Assembly (NCBI RefSeq): GCF_002803075.1
Contig: NZ_NNBK01000031.1
Span: forward strand, 1-46,766
Reading direction: 5' to 3'
DNA: 46,766 nucleotides
From: Streptomyces sp. CB01373
Lineage (GTDB): Bacteria > Actinomycetota > Actinomycetes > Streptomycetales > Streptomycetaceae
The position numbers and the translations under genes are program-made. Below the pieces are notes generated by a model. That model was given only the letters and a program-made list of their open reading frames with translations, was not told the origin of the DNA and ran no database searches. The stretch's first letter is position 1, and each line of letters opens with the position of its first letter. Of this stretch, positions 1 to 8,672 are shown piece after piece.

Positions 1-120
1 CGCTGTGTTTTTTCAAAGGAACCTCGTCCCAGCGGATGCTGGAGACGGGGTATCAACATATTTGGCGTTGATTTTTGGCACGCTGTTGAGTTCTCAAGGA
101 ACGGACGCTTCCTTTGTACT
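1..120 (-). promoter_or_regulatory. rRNA operon leader (upstream of a 16S gene lying left of the window)
   Basis: Read on the minus strand, this stretch matches the leader that precedes Streptomyces 16S rRNA genes as I remember it. It has CCTTGAGAACTCAACAGCGT (80-99), an A-rich stretch, then TTGATACCCCGTC (44-56), then a GAGGTTCCTTTGAAA-type segment ending in ACACAGCG at the window edge. In known rrn operons this RNA is transcribed and takes part in antitermination and RNase III processing of pre-16S. The 16S gene itself is not in the window; it should begin within roughly 100-200 bases to the left. The identification rests on remembered sequence similarity, not a search. Confidence 0.82.
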
Positions 121-158
121 CACCCTCTCGGGCTTTCCTCCGGGCTTCCCTTCGGTGT

Positions 159-275
159 TTCCGACTCTATCAGATCTTTTTCCGATCCGATTTCCTCGGT
201 GCTTTCCAGGTTTCCGCTCTCGCGTTTCCCTTTCCGGCGGTTCCGACTCTATCAGATCTTTTCTCGACCTGACTC
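159..275 (-). promoter_or_regulatory. rrn promoter region with duplicated -10-like element
   Basis: A 22-bp direct repeat occurs at 159-180 and 241-262. On the minus strand each copy contains AAGATCTGATAGAGTCGG, with TAGAGT (164-169 and 246-251) as a plausible -10 hexamer facing the rRNA leader. Streptomyces rrn operons are known to have several tandem promoters, and this spacing fits two of them. The -35 regions are poor matches (for example GTCAGG at 268-273), so one or both copies could be processing or antitermination elements instead. Confidence 0.6.
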
Positions 276-299
276 CCAGTCAGCGGGGTTTGTCTTTTG

Positions 300-958
300 G
301 CTTTCGAGCTTACGCCCGTCGGCCTTTCGACATTCACTACGTTAGCCGATTTCCCTGGCGACTCATAATCGAGTCCCGCGAGTTCGAATTCGGGTACGCG
401 GGCGCACCGAAGACGACCCCGTCGAAGGGGTTGTCGGTAGGTAGTGGATTGGCCGCTCCGGCTGCAGGCGATCGCCGTACCCGGTTCAGCGGCTCGGGCT
501 ACATTACGCACCTTCCGCGGGCGAGTCAACTCCCGCTGTCAGCTTCGACGGCGCCTCGGCGCATGGGCCCGGTACGGGCTCCGTCGGGTCGTCGGCGGCC
601 CAGAAGCGCCACGGGTGGACGGCGCCGTTGCCGCCCTCGCCGGCCACTCCGGTGCGGGGCCGTTGCGGGCCGAGAGGCGGCGGGCGCAGGCGGCACCGGA
701 ACGAGGCGACACAAGGCCCATCACCTTGGCGCGTGCTATCGGTTGCGCGGGCTCTGGTCGGACAACAACTTGCTGCCCTCGCCCAGCAGCGCGGCCAGCC
801 GGCCGGGACCGGAGCCTGCGTGTCCGTGCCGATCGGCCCATCGGCGGCGAAGTGCACGCGCGGGGTGTCACGCGCCACGGTCGCGAGCGGTTACGCGTCT
901 TCGGGCCCGACTTCCCAGCCGACTCACCGAGGGGGCCGCGAGCCAGGCGCGCAGCGGC
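300..958. other. gene-free stretch upstream of the rrn promoters
   Basis: No convincing gene is seen here. Open frames exist on both strands, but their products are Arg/Pro-rich, lack recognisable domains and are typical random frames of GC-rich DNA. The part nearest the rrn promoters (about 300-420) is less GC-rich than the rest and may carry further rrn promoters on the minus strand. The short inverted pair ACTC/GAGT around 361-374 is too small to interpret. The remainder (420-958) shows no clear hairpin or repeat. Confidence 0.6.
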
Positions 959-1567
959 TCAGGCTCGGGCGGACGGCTTGGCTCTCGGGCTCAGCCGGTA
1001 CGCCGAGACCGTTGGATCACCGGCAAGGTAGAAGCGGTGCTGCCAGTCGTGGGCTTTACTCACACCCACCCGAGGGCCCACCCGGATGAGCGCAGCGGGT
1101 ACCGGCTCGCCCTCGGACAGCACGACCGAGGCATCCGTCAGCAGGTCTGTGCCGTTGTGCTCTGCCGTGATACCGAGCGCCTGGCAGAAGTTCCCCGGAC
1201 CCCGCGCAAGACGTGGGCTCTCGACCTTCGCTCCTCGCCGCTTGCGTGCCAGGTCTTCCCCCTCGACGACCCTGCCTGCCCGGATGAGGACAGCTGAGGC
1301 GATGCCCTCCGTCCCGGTGACGACGTTGGCGCACCAGTGGAGACCGTGAGACCGGTAGACGTACAGGTGTCCTGCGGGTCCGAACATGACGGCGTTACGG
1401 GGTGTCTGACCTCGGTAGGCATGGGAAGCTGGGTCAGCCGTACCGGAGTACGCCTCGGTCTCCGTGATGGCGATGCTCACGATTCCCTCGGGGGTCTCGT
1501 GGGTGAGGACGGCACCGAGCAGCCTGGGGGCGACTTGCTCAGCAGGGTGGGCGAGGTCAACGTTCAT
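959..1567 (-). CDS. DNA-3-methyladenine glycosylase (AAG/MPG family)
   Basis: A 202-residue protein of the alkyladenine DNA glycosylase family, which excises alkylated purines such as 3-methyladenine to start base-excision repair. The sequence shows the family signatures: ITETEAYSG near residue 34, holding the Glu that activates the catalytic water, then RGQTPRNAVMFGPAGHLYVY with the DNA-intercalating Tyr region, and an ARGPGNFCQALGI block. The length (~200 aa) is normal for bacterial members. The ATG is preceded by AAGGCGG at a reasonable distance. It lies between the rRNA operon upstream region and a divergent PEBP-like gene and appears monocistronic. Confidence 0.93.
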   Translation of the reverse strand: MNVDLAHPAEQVAPRLLGAVLTHETPEGIVSIAITETEAYSGTADPASHAYRGQTPRNAVMFGPAGHLYVYRSHGLHWCANVVTGTEGIASAVLIRAGRVVEGEDLARKRRGAKVESPRLARGPGNFCQALGITAEHNGTDLLTDASVVLSEGEPVPAALIRVGPRVGVSKAHDWQHRFYLAGDPTVSAYRLSPRAKPSARA

Positions 1568-1705
1568 GCTGACCGCCTTGACATGCCGTAGGTGAAGTAG
1601 ACAGCGGCGTAAGGGACGTGGGCGCGATCACGGCTCACGAGCGTAGTCGAGGCAGGTGGGATCATTGATCGGGAATCATCCAGGAACCGATCAGGAGGTA
1701 CCGAG

Positions 1706-2245
1706 GTGACCGAGCACAAGCGGCGGCCGCTCCCCCACGACTTCCATCCGCCCGTGCCGTCCTTCACGGTCACGAGCGACGACGTCCGGGAGGGCGCGAC
1801 GCTCGGGGACGCTCAGGTCCACGCGGGCGGGAACACCTCCCCGCAGCTGCGCTGGGCGGGTTTCCCTCCGGAGACGAAGAGTTTCGCCGTGACCTGCTAC
1901 GACCCGGACGCCCCGACGGGCAGCGGGTTCTGGCACTGGGTGCTGTTCGACATCCCGGCCTCGGTGACAGAGCTGCCGGCGGGTGCGGGCGGCGGCAAGT
2001 TCGAGGGGCTGCCCGAGGGCGCGGTGCACGCGCGCAACGACTACGGCACGAAGGACTTCGGCGGTGCCGCGCCGCCGCCCGGGGACGGACCGCACCGGTA
2101 TGTGTTCACGGTGTACGCGGTGGACCAGGACAGGCTCGGTCCGGACTCGGACGCCTCGCCCGCGGTGGTGGGCTTCAATCTGCGCTTCCACACGCTGGCG
2201 CGCGCCCGGCTGATCGGTGAGTACGAGAACCCCGCCGAGGGCTGA
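1706..2245 (+). CDS. YbhB/YbcL family Raf kinase inhibitor-like protein (PEBP fold)
   Basis: A 179-residue cytosolic protein of the phosphatidylethanolamine-binding-protein fold. The family hallmarks are present: GNTSPQLRWAGFP near residue 42, the CYDPDAPTGSGFWHWVLFDIP block (about 64-85) that forms the anion-binding pocket, and GPHRYVFTVYAVD (about 128-140). Bacterial members (E. coli YbhB/YbcL) have no firmly established biochemical role, so a specific function is not claimed. The GTG start is chosen because AGGAGG at 1693-1698 is ideally spaced. The gene is divergent from the glycosylase and followed by a strong terminator, so it is probably single. Confidence 0.9.
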   Translation: MTEHKRRPLPHDFHPPVPSFTVTSDDVREGATLGDAQVHAGGNTSPQLRWAGFPPETKSFAVTCYDPDAPTGSGFWHWVLFDIPASVTELPAGAGGGKFEGLPEGAVHARNDYGTKDFGGAAPPPGDGPHRYVFTVYAVDQDRLGPDSDASPAVVGFNLRFHTLARARLIGEYENPAEG

Positions 2246-2281
2246 GCCGCGCGGCGCGCAGGCCGCCGTTCACTGAACGTT

Positions 2282-2324
2282 TGCCCGCTTCCGGTCTTGA
2301 ACGTGGCCGGGAGCGGGCATTTTT
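2282..2324 (+). terminator. intrinsic terminator after the PEBP-like gene
   Basis: An inverted repeat of 13 bp with one mismatch (arms 2282-2294 and 2307-2319), a 12-nt loop, and a run of five T after the right arm. This is one of the few hairpins in the window with a true T tract. It lies 37 bases after the stop codon. Confidence 0.85.
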
Positions 2325-2409
2325 ATTGCGTTGTCCATCCCGGCGCGCCCGGCCAGAGTTGATCCAGCCCGCCAGGGGGTGGGCCGGCGTTCTTGGGAGG
2401 TGGGCCGGG

Positions 2410-2916
2410 ATGCGGGACACGCTGGTGCTGAACGCGAGCTTCGAGCCGCTGTCGACGGTGACGCTGAACCGGGCGGTCGTGCTCGTGCTCCAGTCGAAGG
2501 CCGTGGTCGAGCAGACCCATCCGGAGCTGCGGCTGCGTGGCGCGCAGGTCGACATCCCCGCGCCCCGGGTGATCCGGCTGTGCCGGTATGTGCGGGTGCC
2601 GTTCCGAAGACAGGCTCCGTGGTCGAGGCGGGGTGTGCTGATACGGGACCGGCACCGGTGCGCGTACTGCGGGCGGCGCGCGACGACCGTGGACCACGTG
2701 GTGCCGCGCTCGCGGGGCGGGCAGGACACCTGGCTGAACACGGTGGCCTCGTGCGCGGAGGACAACCACCGCAAGGCGGACCGGACTCCGGAGCAGGCGG
2801 GAATGCCGCTGCTGCGGGAGCCGTTCGAGCCGACCCCCGCGGACGCGATGCTTCTGGCCCTGGGGCAGGAGGAGTTCGAGGCGCTTCCCTCCTGGCTGGC
2901 CCGGTCGGCAGCCTAG
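2410..2916 (+). CDS. HNH endonuclease
   Basis: A 168-residue HNH nuclease-family protein. The start is the ATG at 2410, preceded by GGGAGGT at good spacing; a longer open frame begins upstream but includes the preceding terminator. The N-terminal part (VLNASFEPLSTVTLNRAVVL) is the module typical of this actinobacterial HNH group. The HNH core follows: IRDRHRCAYCGRRATTVDHVVPRSRGG (residues about 78-104), with CxxC zinc ligands and the DHV catalytic His, then a CAEDNHRKADRTPEQAG segment. One oddity is that the second zinc knuckle, usually CxxCN in relatives, is CAEDN here, so one Cys of that pair is lost. The substrate is unknown. Confidence 0.88.
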   Translation: MRDTLVLNASFEPLSTVTLNRAVVLVLQSKAVVEQTHPELRLRGAQVDIPAPRVIRLCRYVRVPFRRQAPWSRRGVLIRDRHRCAYCGRRATTVDHVVPRSRGGQDTWLNTVASCAEDNHRKADRTPEQAGMPLLREPFEPTPADAMLLALGQEEFEALPSWLARSAA

Positions 2917-2926
2917 TTCGACGGCA

Positions 2927-2968
2927 GTGGGGCCCGCCTTCGTGGTTTGTCACGATGGCGGGCCCCAC
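2927..2968. terminator. bidirectional terminator between HNH and SPFH genes
   Basis: A perfect 12-bp inverted repeat (GTGGGGCCCGCC at 2927-2938 and its complement at 2957-2968) with an 18-nt loop, extendable by GGCA/TTGCC with one bulge. It lies exactly between two convergent genes, 10 bases after the HNH stop and 22 bases before the SPFH stop. No strong T tract, which is usual for Streptomyces. Confidence 0.75.
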
Positions 2969-2990
2969 TTGCCGTGGCTGACCGGGCGGG

Positions 2991-3932
2991 TCAGTCGATG
3001 GACGGCTTCTCGCGGCGTTCGGTGGCCGCGGGGGCGTTGCCGCCGCTCGGGGCGCCGCCCAGGCCGAAGCCGCCGATGGCTCCGGACAGGCCCTTGAGGG
3101 CGTCGCCGATCTCGCTGGGCACGATCCAGAGCTTGTTGGCATCGCCTTCGGCGATCTTCGGGAGCATCTGGAGGTACTGGTAGGAGAGCAGCTTCTGGTC
3201 GGGGTCTCCGGCGTGGATGGACTCGAAGACCGTACGGATGGCCTGGGCCTCGCCCTCGGCACGCAGGGCGGCGGCCTTGGCCTCACCCTCGGCGCGCAGG
3301 ATCGCGGACTGCTTCTCACCCTCGGCGCGGAGGATCTCCGACTGCCGGACACCTTCGGCCTGGAGGATCGCGGCGCGCTTGTCACGGTCGGCGCGCATCT
3401 GCTTCTCCATCGAGTCCTGGATGGAGGTGGGCGGTTCGATGGCCTTGAGCTCGACGCGGTTGACGCGGATGCCCCACTTGCCGGTGGCCTCGTCGAGGAC
3501 GCCGCGCAGGGCCGCGTTGATCTCCTCGCGGGAGGTCAGGGTGCGCTCCAGGTCCATGCCGCCGATGATGTTGCGCAGGGTGGTGACGGTGAGCTGCTCG
3601 ATGGCCTGGATGTAGCTGGCGACCTCGTAGGTGGCGGCCCGGGCGTCGGTCACCTGGTAGTAGATGACGGTGTCGATGTTCACGACCAGGTTGTCCTGGG
3701 TGATCACCGGCTGCGGCGGGAACGGGACGACCTGTTCACGCAGGTCGATGCGGTTGCGGATGGTGTCGATGAACGGGACGACGATGTTGAGGCCCGCGTT
3801 CAGTGTCCGTGTGTAGCGGCCGAAGCGCTCGACGATGGCGGCGCTCGCCTGTGGGATGACCTGAATCGTCTTGATCAGGGCGATGAAGACCAACACCACC
3901 AGGATGATCAGGACGATGATGACCGGTGCCAT
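2991..3932 (-). CDS. SPFH/band-7 (stomatin-like) membrane protein
   Basis: A 313-residue flotillin/stomatin-type protein, probably anchored by one N-terminal membrane helix (residues about 3-23). The SPFH domain follows (about 25-185: RFGRYTRTLNAGLNIVVPFID, DLREQVVPFPPQPVITQDN). Next comes a coiled-coil segment (about 185-235) built from near-repeats of RAEGE(K/A)(Q/A)(S/A)A(I/A)LRAEGE. The tail is Gly/Pro-rich and disordered. SPFH proteins scaffold membrane microdomains and protease complexes (as QmcA and HflK/C do). The NfeD-like gene just upstream on the same strand is the usual partner; NfeD and stomatin genes co-occur widely. The gap between the two is 141 bp, so a second promoter is possible. 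Confidence 0.92.
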   Translation of the reverse strand: MAPVIIVLIILVVLVFIALIKTIQVIPQASAAIVERFGRYTRTLNAGLNIVVPFIDTIRNRIDLREQVVPFPPQPVITQDNLVVNIDTVIYYQVTDARAATYEVASYIQAIEQLTVTTLRNIIGGMDLERTLTSREEINAALRGVLDEATGKWGIRVNRVELKAIEPPTSIQDSMEKQMRADRDKRAAILQAEGVRQSEILRAEGEKQSAILRAEGEAKAAALRAEGEAQAIRTVFESIHAGDPDQKLLSYQYLQMLPKIAEGDANKLWIVPSEIGDALKGLSGAIGGFGLGGAPSGGNAPAATERREKPSID

Positions 3933-4073
3933 CGTTGCTGCCCGTACCCTTCTCCGCCTCGGCTCTTTCGGAAGATCTTGCGGTTGTTGAAGATCTTGCT
4001 GGTCGAGTCTGACAGACCGTGGCCCAACTCGTGGCCTGTTCGGTCCACTTGCGTTGTCGCCTTTGGTGCGAGG

Positions 4074-4505
4074 TCACATGACGACGGCGGTGGCGCCCTC
4101 GATGTCCACGACGTCGACCTGTTCGCCGACTTCGTAGGCGTGGTCGGTGTCGAGCGCGCGTGCCGACCAGATCTCCCCGGCGAGCTTGATACGGCCGCCG
4201 GAGCCGTCGACGCGTTCCAGGACGACGGCCTGCTTTCCCTTCAACGCGTCCACCCCCGTGGCCAGTTCGGGCCGCTGCCGGCGGTGCCTGGCCGCGATGG
4301 GCCGGACGACGGCGATCAGGGCAACCGAGACGACGACGAAGGTGAGCACCTGGGCGACGACGCCGAAGCCGAAGCCCGCGACGGCCGCGGCCACGACCGC
4401 GCCCACCGCGAACATGCCGAACTCCGGCATCGCTGTGACCACGAGCGGGATTCCGAGCGCCGCCGCGCCGACCAGCCACCAGACCCATGCGTCGATGTTG
4501 TCCAC
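4074..4505 (-). CDS. NfeD-like C-terminal domain membrane protein
   Basis: A 143-residue protein with two or three N-terminal hydrophobic segments (about 6-25, 28-50 and 52-70) followed by a small OB-fold domain of the NfeD C-terminal type (ALKGKQAVVLERVDGSGGRIKL and ALDTDHAYEVGEQVDVVDIEG). This is the short, protease-free NfeD (YbbK-like) class that partners with stomatin/SPFH proteins, and the SPFH gene follows on the same strand. The GTG start at 4505 has no Shine-Dalgarno but sits 7 nt after a TAACAT box (4512-4517), suggesting a leaderless transcript. Confidence 0.88.
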   Translation of the reverse strand: MDNIDAWVWWLVGAAALGIPLVVTAMPEFGMFAVGAVVAAAVAGFGFGVVAQVLTFVVVSVALIAVVRPIAARHRRQRPELATGVDALKGKQAVVLERVDGSGGRIKLAGEIWSARALDTDHAYEVGEQVDVVDIEGATAVVM

Positions 4506-4511
4506 ATGGTC

Positions 4512-4517
4512 ATGTTA
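4512..4517 (-). promoter_or_regulatory. probable -10 box (TAACAT) for leaderless nfeD-like mRNA
   Basis: On the minus strand TAACAT ends 7 nt before the GTG start codon, so the predicted transcription start coincides with the start codon. The -35 region (TGTCCG, 4535-4540) is a poor match. There is no ribosome-binding site. Confidence 0.5.
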
Positions 4518-4556
4518 GGCCGGGGCGGTGGCGGCGGACAGGGTGCGGAGCGGTGT

Positions 4557-5354
<798 letters not shown>

Positions 5355-5497
5355 GAGCGCGTTGTCTCCCCTTGCAGTGTGCCGCCGGTCTCGGCATCGC
5401 GTACGCCTGTGGCTGGGTCCGCCGCGCCGGTGGGCGCACGCAGCCCTCACCGAATCTACGCCACAAGCCGGGCGGGCTGTTCCATCGGTCCGGTCCT

Positions 5498-5503
5498 TAG
5501 GGT
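5498..5503 (+). promoter_or_regulatory. probable -10 box (TAGGGT) of the conserved unknown gene at 5510
   Basis: TAGGGT ends 7 nt before the ATG at 5510, placing the transcription start at or next to the A of the start codon. A GGAGG lies only 1 nt before the ATG, too close to work as a Shine-Dalgarno, which favours a leaderless mRNA. Confidence 0.5.
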
Positions 5504-5509
5504 GGAGGC

Positions 5510-6298
5510 ATGCTCTCGGAACCGCGCTCTGGACGCCTCGCCGCTTGGGGAAACTCCCTCTTGTCCGGATATGTCTCGCCGGATGACGCCGTGCTCGCCA
5601 TCGTCGGGGACGACGCCGTCCATCGCGTGGAAGGGCTGCCCGGTGAGTCGGGTCCGGTCGGGCTCACGCTGGCGCTGGGGCGGCTGCGCCGGCTCGGGGT
5701 GGACGCGCTGCGGGTGGCGCTGCCCGCGCCGGGGCATCCGCTGGGGCTGAGCGGGCCGCCGGAGTTCAACGCGCGGGCGCTGGAGGCCGGGGAGGCGGTG
5801 CTCTGCCACGGGGCCGCCTTCGGGCTGGTGCCCGAGGTGCACGAGGCCGGGCCCGAGGGCGATGTGCACGCCGAGGTGCTGTGGCACGTGCTGCCGGTGC
5901 GGGAGGCGCCGCAGGCCGACGTGCCGTCGCTGGGCGAGGCCGAGCGGGAGCTCGCGGAGGCGCTGCGGGAGGCGACGTCGGTGCTGTCGCGGCTGGACGT
6001 GGCCGGATCGGGCCCGGTGGCGGAGGCGGCGATCGACGCGTACCGGGCGCGGGCCGAGCGGGGGCCGGAGGTTCTGGCGCCGGGATATCCGCCACGGGCG
6101 GTGCGGGTGCTGGAGCTGGCGCGGCGGGTGGCGCTGCTGGTCTCGCTGGCGTACGGGAACGGGCACGGGGGTGCGGTGAGCGCGTCCGAGATGGCGGCGC
6201 GTGGGGACGCGCTGCGGCCGGTGGAGCGGACGGCTCGACGGGCGCAGGTGGCGGCGTACAACTCGGTGCTCGAGGAGCGGGAGAGAGGGGCGCGCTGA
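5510..6298 (+). CDS. conserved actinobacterial protein of unknown function
   Basis: A 262-residue protein that I do not recognise as a named domain. It is soluble, rich in Ala, Leu, Glu and Arg, with no membrane segment or signal peptide. Residues about 23-150 look alpha/beta (DDAVLAIVGDDAVHRVEG, GVDALRVALPAPGHPLGLSGP, EAVLCHGAAFGLVPEV). Residues about 155-262 are predicted to be helical. Codon use fits the neighbours, and the downstream hairpin separates it from chpE, so I take it as a genuine gene. Its position next to chpE is probably conserved among Streptomyces, but nothing in the sequence ties it to development. The start is the ATG at 5510 of a probable leaderless message. Confidence 0.75.
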   Translation: MLSEPRSGRLAAWGNSLLSGYVSPDDAVLAIVGDDAVHRVEGLPGESGPVGLTLALGRLRRLGVDALRVALPAPGHPLGLSGPPEFNARALEAGEAVLCHGAAFGLVPEVHEAGPEGDVHAEVLWHVLPVREAPQADVPSLGEAERELAEALREATSVLSRLDVAGSGPVAEAAIDAYRARAERGPEVLAPGYPPRAVRVLELARRVALLVSLAYGNGHGGAVSASEMAARGDALRPVERTARRAQVAAYNSVLEERERGAR

Positions 6299-6342
6299 CG
6301 CGACGGCCGCGACGGGCGTCCAGGCTGCGCGCGGACCGCGAA

Positions 6343-6372
6343 ACGGCCTCCCGGGGGGAGCCGGGAGGCCGT
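6343..6372. terminator. bidirectional terminator between 5510 gene and chpE
   Basis: A perfect 12-bp inverted repeat (ACGGCCTCCCGG at 6343-6354, complement at 6361-6372) with a 6-nt loop between convergent genes. There is no T tract. It lies 40 bases from the chpE stop. Confidence 0.75.
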
Positions 6373-6412
6373 CGGCCGTGGTGGGCTCAGGGCCTCACCG
6401 GGCTCGGCGGCC

Positions 6413-6658
6413 TCAGCGGTTGAGGCCGAGGTTGCCGAAGGCGGGGTTCAGGACGCCGATGACGTTCACGCTGTTGCCGACGGCGTTGACCGGGATGTGG
6501 ACCGGGGCCTGGACGACGTTGCCCGAGACGACGCCCGGGGAGCCCTTGGCGGCGCCGCCGGCCCAGGCGCCGTCGGTGGCGGAGGCCATCGACGCACCGG
6601 CGGCCACGAGCCCCCCGGCCACCATCGTCACGGCCGCTGCCTTCTTCAGGTTCTTCAC
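6413..6658 (-). CDS. chpE: chaplin ChpE (short, cysteine-free)
   Basis: An 81-residue secreted chaplin. The start is the GTG at 6658, preceded by AGGAGGGGG; the longer frame upstream has no Sec features. A Sec signal peptide (KNLKKAAAVTMVAGGLVAAG, then ASMASA cleavage near residue 27) leads to one chaplin domain (about 40-77: GSPGVVSGNVVQAPVHIPVN, then GNSVNVIGVLNPAFGN). Chaplins assemble into amyloid-like fibres that lower surface tension and coat aerial hyphae. The domain lacks the two cysteines found in most short chaplins, which is the known peculiarity of S. coelicolor ChpE; the sequence closely resembles that protein as I recall it. No sortase motif is present. It lies convergent to an unknown gene and upstream of nothing on its strand. 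Confidence 0.93.
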   Translation of the reverse strand: MKNLKKAAAVTMVAGGLVAAGASMASATDGAWAGGAAKGSPGVVSGNVVQAPVHIPVNAVGNSVNVIGVLNPAFGNLGLNR

Positions 6659-6814
6659 TTCTGCCCCCTCCTGGTGATCGCCGCGGCAGGCGCCGCGGCA
6701 CGCACTGGAGAACGGCCGGGCCGCACGGAGGTTGCGCCATCCGGGGGACATTCCCACGACGGTATGAATCTCAGTCCGGAGCAGGACCCTCCGAATTGCC
6801 CTCGGCGGGCGGGA

Positions 6815-7456
6815 TCACCCGCTCAGGCCGTGGCGCACGGCCCACAGCGCGGCCTGGGTGCGGTCCGCCAGGTCGAGCTTCATCAGGATGTTCGACACAT
6901 GGGTCTTGACGGTCTTCTCGGAGAGCACCAGGGCCCGGGCGATCTCGCGGTTCGAGCGGCCGTCGGCTATCAGACCGAGCACTTCCCGCTCCCGCTCCGT
7001 CAGCGATGTCCCCCGGCCCTGGCCGGAGTTGCTCTCCTCCTGGGACAACAGGGCGCCCGCGACCTCCGGTTGGAGGAGGATGTGCCCGGCGCGCACCGAG
7101 CGGATGGCGCCGGCGAGCGCGTCGGGGTCCACGTCCTTGTAGACGTACCCGGCGGCGCCCGCGCGCAGCGCCGGGACCACCGTGCGCTGCTCGGTGAAGC
7201 TGGTGACGATCAGCACGCGCGCGGGGTTGTCGAGTTCGCGGAGCCGGCGCAGCGCCTCGACCCCGTCCATGACGGGCATCTTGACGTCCATGAGGACGAC
7301 GTCGGGCCTCAGCTCCTCGGCGCGGGCGACTCCCTCGGCGCCGTCCGCCGCCTCGCCCACGACCTCGATGTCGTCCTGCACCTCCAGGAAGGTGCGCAGG
7401 CCCCGGCGGACCACCTGGTGGTCGTCGACGAGCAGCACCTTGATCGGGTCAGCCAC
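6815..7456 (-). CDS. NarL/FixJ-family response regulator
   Basis: A 213-residue two-component regulator. The receiver domain (about 5-120) has the acidic pair DD (11-12), phosphoacceptor Asp57 in VLMDVKMPVMDG, the Thr/Ser switch in VTSF and the Lys in GYVYKDV. A LuxR-type helix-turn-helix follows (about 148-210: LTEREREVLGLIADGRSNRE, KTVKTHVSNIL). Its GTG start overlaps the end of the sensor-kinase gene by 8 nt (GTGGCTGA), so the two are translationally coupled and form a cognate pair. The regulon is unknown; a palindrome upstream of the kinase gene is a candidate autoregulatory site. Confidence 0.93.
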   Translation of the reverse strand: MADPIKVLLVDDHQVVRRGLRTFLEVQDDIEVVGEAADGAEGVARAEELRPDVVLMDVKMPVMDGVEALRRLRELDNPARVLIVTSFTEQRTVVPALRAGAAGYVYKDVDPDALAGAIRSVRAGHILLQPEVAGALLSQEESNSGQGRGTSLTEREREVLGLIADGRSNREIARALVLSEKTVKTHVSNILMKLDLADRTQAALWAVRHGLSG

Positions 7457-8594
7457 CGGGGACCTCCATCTCGATCGCGGTGCCCTTGCCGGGCACCGAT
7501 TCCACCGTCAGTCGTCCGCCGGCCCCGCTCGCCCGGTCCCGCATGGAGACCAGGCCGAGGTGGCGGCCCGCGCGGCGCACCGCCTTCGGGTCGAAGCCGG
7601 TGCCGTCGTCGGTGATCCGCAGGACGGCGCCGCCGCCGCGGCGGTCCAGGGTGACGTCAACATGGTCCGCCCGCGCGTGCCGCAGCGCGTTGTGCAGGGC
7701 TTCCTGGGCGACGCGGAGCACGGCCTCCTCCTGCGCGGCCGGCAGGGCGCGGATGCCGCGGGCGGTGAAGGTGACACGCGCGCTGTGGGCGCGGTCGAGG
7801 ACCTGGATCTGGGTGCGGAGGGTGGCGACCAGGCCGTCCTCGTCGAGGGCGGCGGGGCGCAGTTCCACCACGGCGGCGCGCAGTTCGTCGACGGCCTCGG
7901 CGGCGAGCGCGGCCACCTGCTGCAGTTCGCCCTTGGCTCGTGCCGGGTCGCGGTCGACGAGGGCGGTGGCGGCCTGGGCGGTCAGGCGCAGGGAGAACAG
8001 TTTCTGGCTGACCGCGTCGTGCAGTTCGTGGGCGAGGCGGGAACGCTCCTCGGCGATGGTCAGTTCGCGGCTGCGTTCGTAGAGGCGGGCGTTGGTGAGG
8101 GCGATCGCGGCGTGCTGGGCGAGGATCGAGAGCAGTTCCTCGTCCTCCTCGGTGAAGCCGCAGCCGCCCTCGTGCCTCACGCCGTTCTTGTTCGCCAGGA
8201 ACAGGGCGCCGATGACCTCGTCGCCGTCGCGGATCGGCAGGCCCAGGAAGTCGGACATCTCGGGATGGGCGGCGGGCCAGCCCTCGAAGCGCGGGTCCTC
8301 GCGCAGGTCCGCGAGGCGCTCCACCCGGGCCTCGCTCAGCATCGCGGCGAGGATGCCGTGCTGGCGCGGGAGCGGGCCGATGGCCCGCCACTGCTCCTCG
8401 CTGACCCCGTCGACCACGAACTGGGCGAAGCCGCCGTGGTCGTCCGGTACGCCGAGGGCGGCGTACCGCGCGTCGAGCAGTTCACGGGCCGAGGCGACGA
8501 TCGTCTTCAGGACGTCGCGCACCTCGAGGTGTCTGCTCATGGCCAGCAGCGCGGAACTCACCGCGGCGAGACCTGACCTGGGGCCTTGACTCAT
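7449..8594 (-). CDS. GAF-domain sensor histidine kinase (HisKA_3 type)
   Basis: A 381-residue cytosolic kinase. It has a GAF domain (about 20-172), a HisKA_3 dimerisation/phosphoacceptor helix with His192 in LAHELHDAVSQ, and an HATPase_c domain (about 285-378: NALRHARADHVDV, DDGTGFD, LGLVSMRDRASGAGG). There are no membrane helices, so the signal is intracellular and presumably sensed by GAF. The start at ATG 8594 is chosen because the upstream extension of the frame is non-conserved-looking and runs through the intergenic region. The architecture resembles the single-GAF relatives of DevS, but no heme ligand can be assigned by eye. It forms an operon with the response regulator downstream. 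Confidence 0.9.
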   Translation of the reverse strand: MSQGPRSGLAAVSSALLAMSRHLEVRDVLKTIVASARELLDARYAALGVPDDHGGFAQFVVDGVSEEQWRAIGPLPRQHGILAAMLSEARVERLADLREDPRFEGWPAAHPEMSDFLGLPIRDGDEVIGALFLANKNGVRHEGGCGFTEEDEELLSILAQHAAIALTNARLYERSRELTIAEERSRLAHELHDAVSQKLFSLRLTAQAATALVDRDPARAKGELQQVAALAAEAVDELRAAVVELRPAALDEDGLVATLRTQIQVLDRAHSARVTFTARGIRALPAAQEEAVLRVAQEALHNALRHARADHVDVTLDRRGGGAVLRITDDGTGFDPKAVRRAGRHLGLVSMRDRASGAGGRLTVESVPGKGTAIEMEVPGG

Positions 8595-8660
8595 GTCCTC
8601 ACGGTACCGGCGGGGGATGACGGTCCGGATCGGCCCCGCGACGGCCGTACCCAGGCCGCT

Positions 8661-8672
8661 GGACCTAGGTCC
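8661..8672. promoter_or_regulatory. 12-bp palindrome, candidate response-regulator site
   Basis: GGACCTAGGTCC is a perfect palindrome about 67 bp upstream of the kinase start codon. NarL/FixJ-type regulators commonly bind such short GC-flanked palindromes, and the coupled regulator belongs to that family. The assignment is inference. Confidence 0.4.

Noticed and set aside
382..391. GTTCGAATTC, resembling a tRNA T-loop
   Set aside because: The flanks do not form a T-stem and no acceptor, D or anticodon arms are found nearby.
444..1031. Open frames in the gene-free stretch beside the rRNA leader
   Set aside because: No ribosome-binding sites, no domains, biased to Arg/Gly/Pro; several overlapping frames on both strands are equally open.
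8661..8672. A true DevR dormancy box
   Set aside because: The centre and length differ from the 20-bp DevR consensus; kept only as a generic palindrome.
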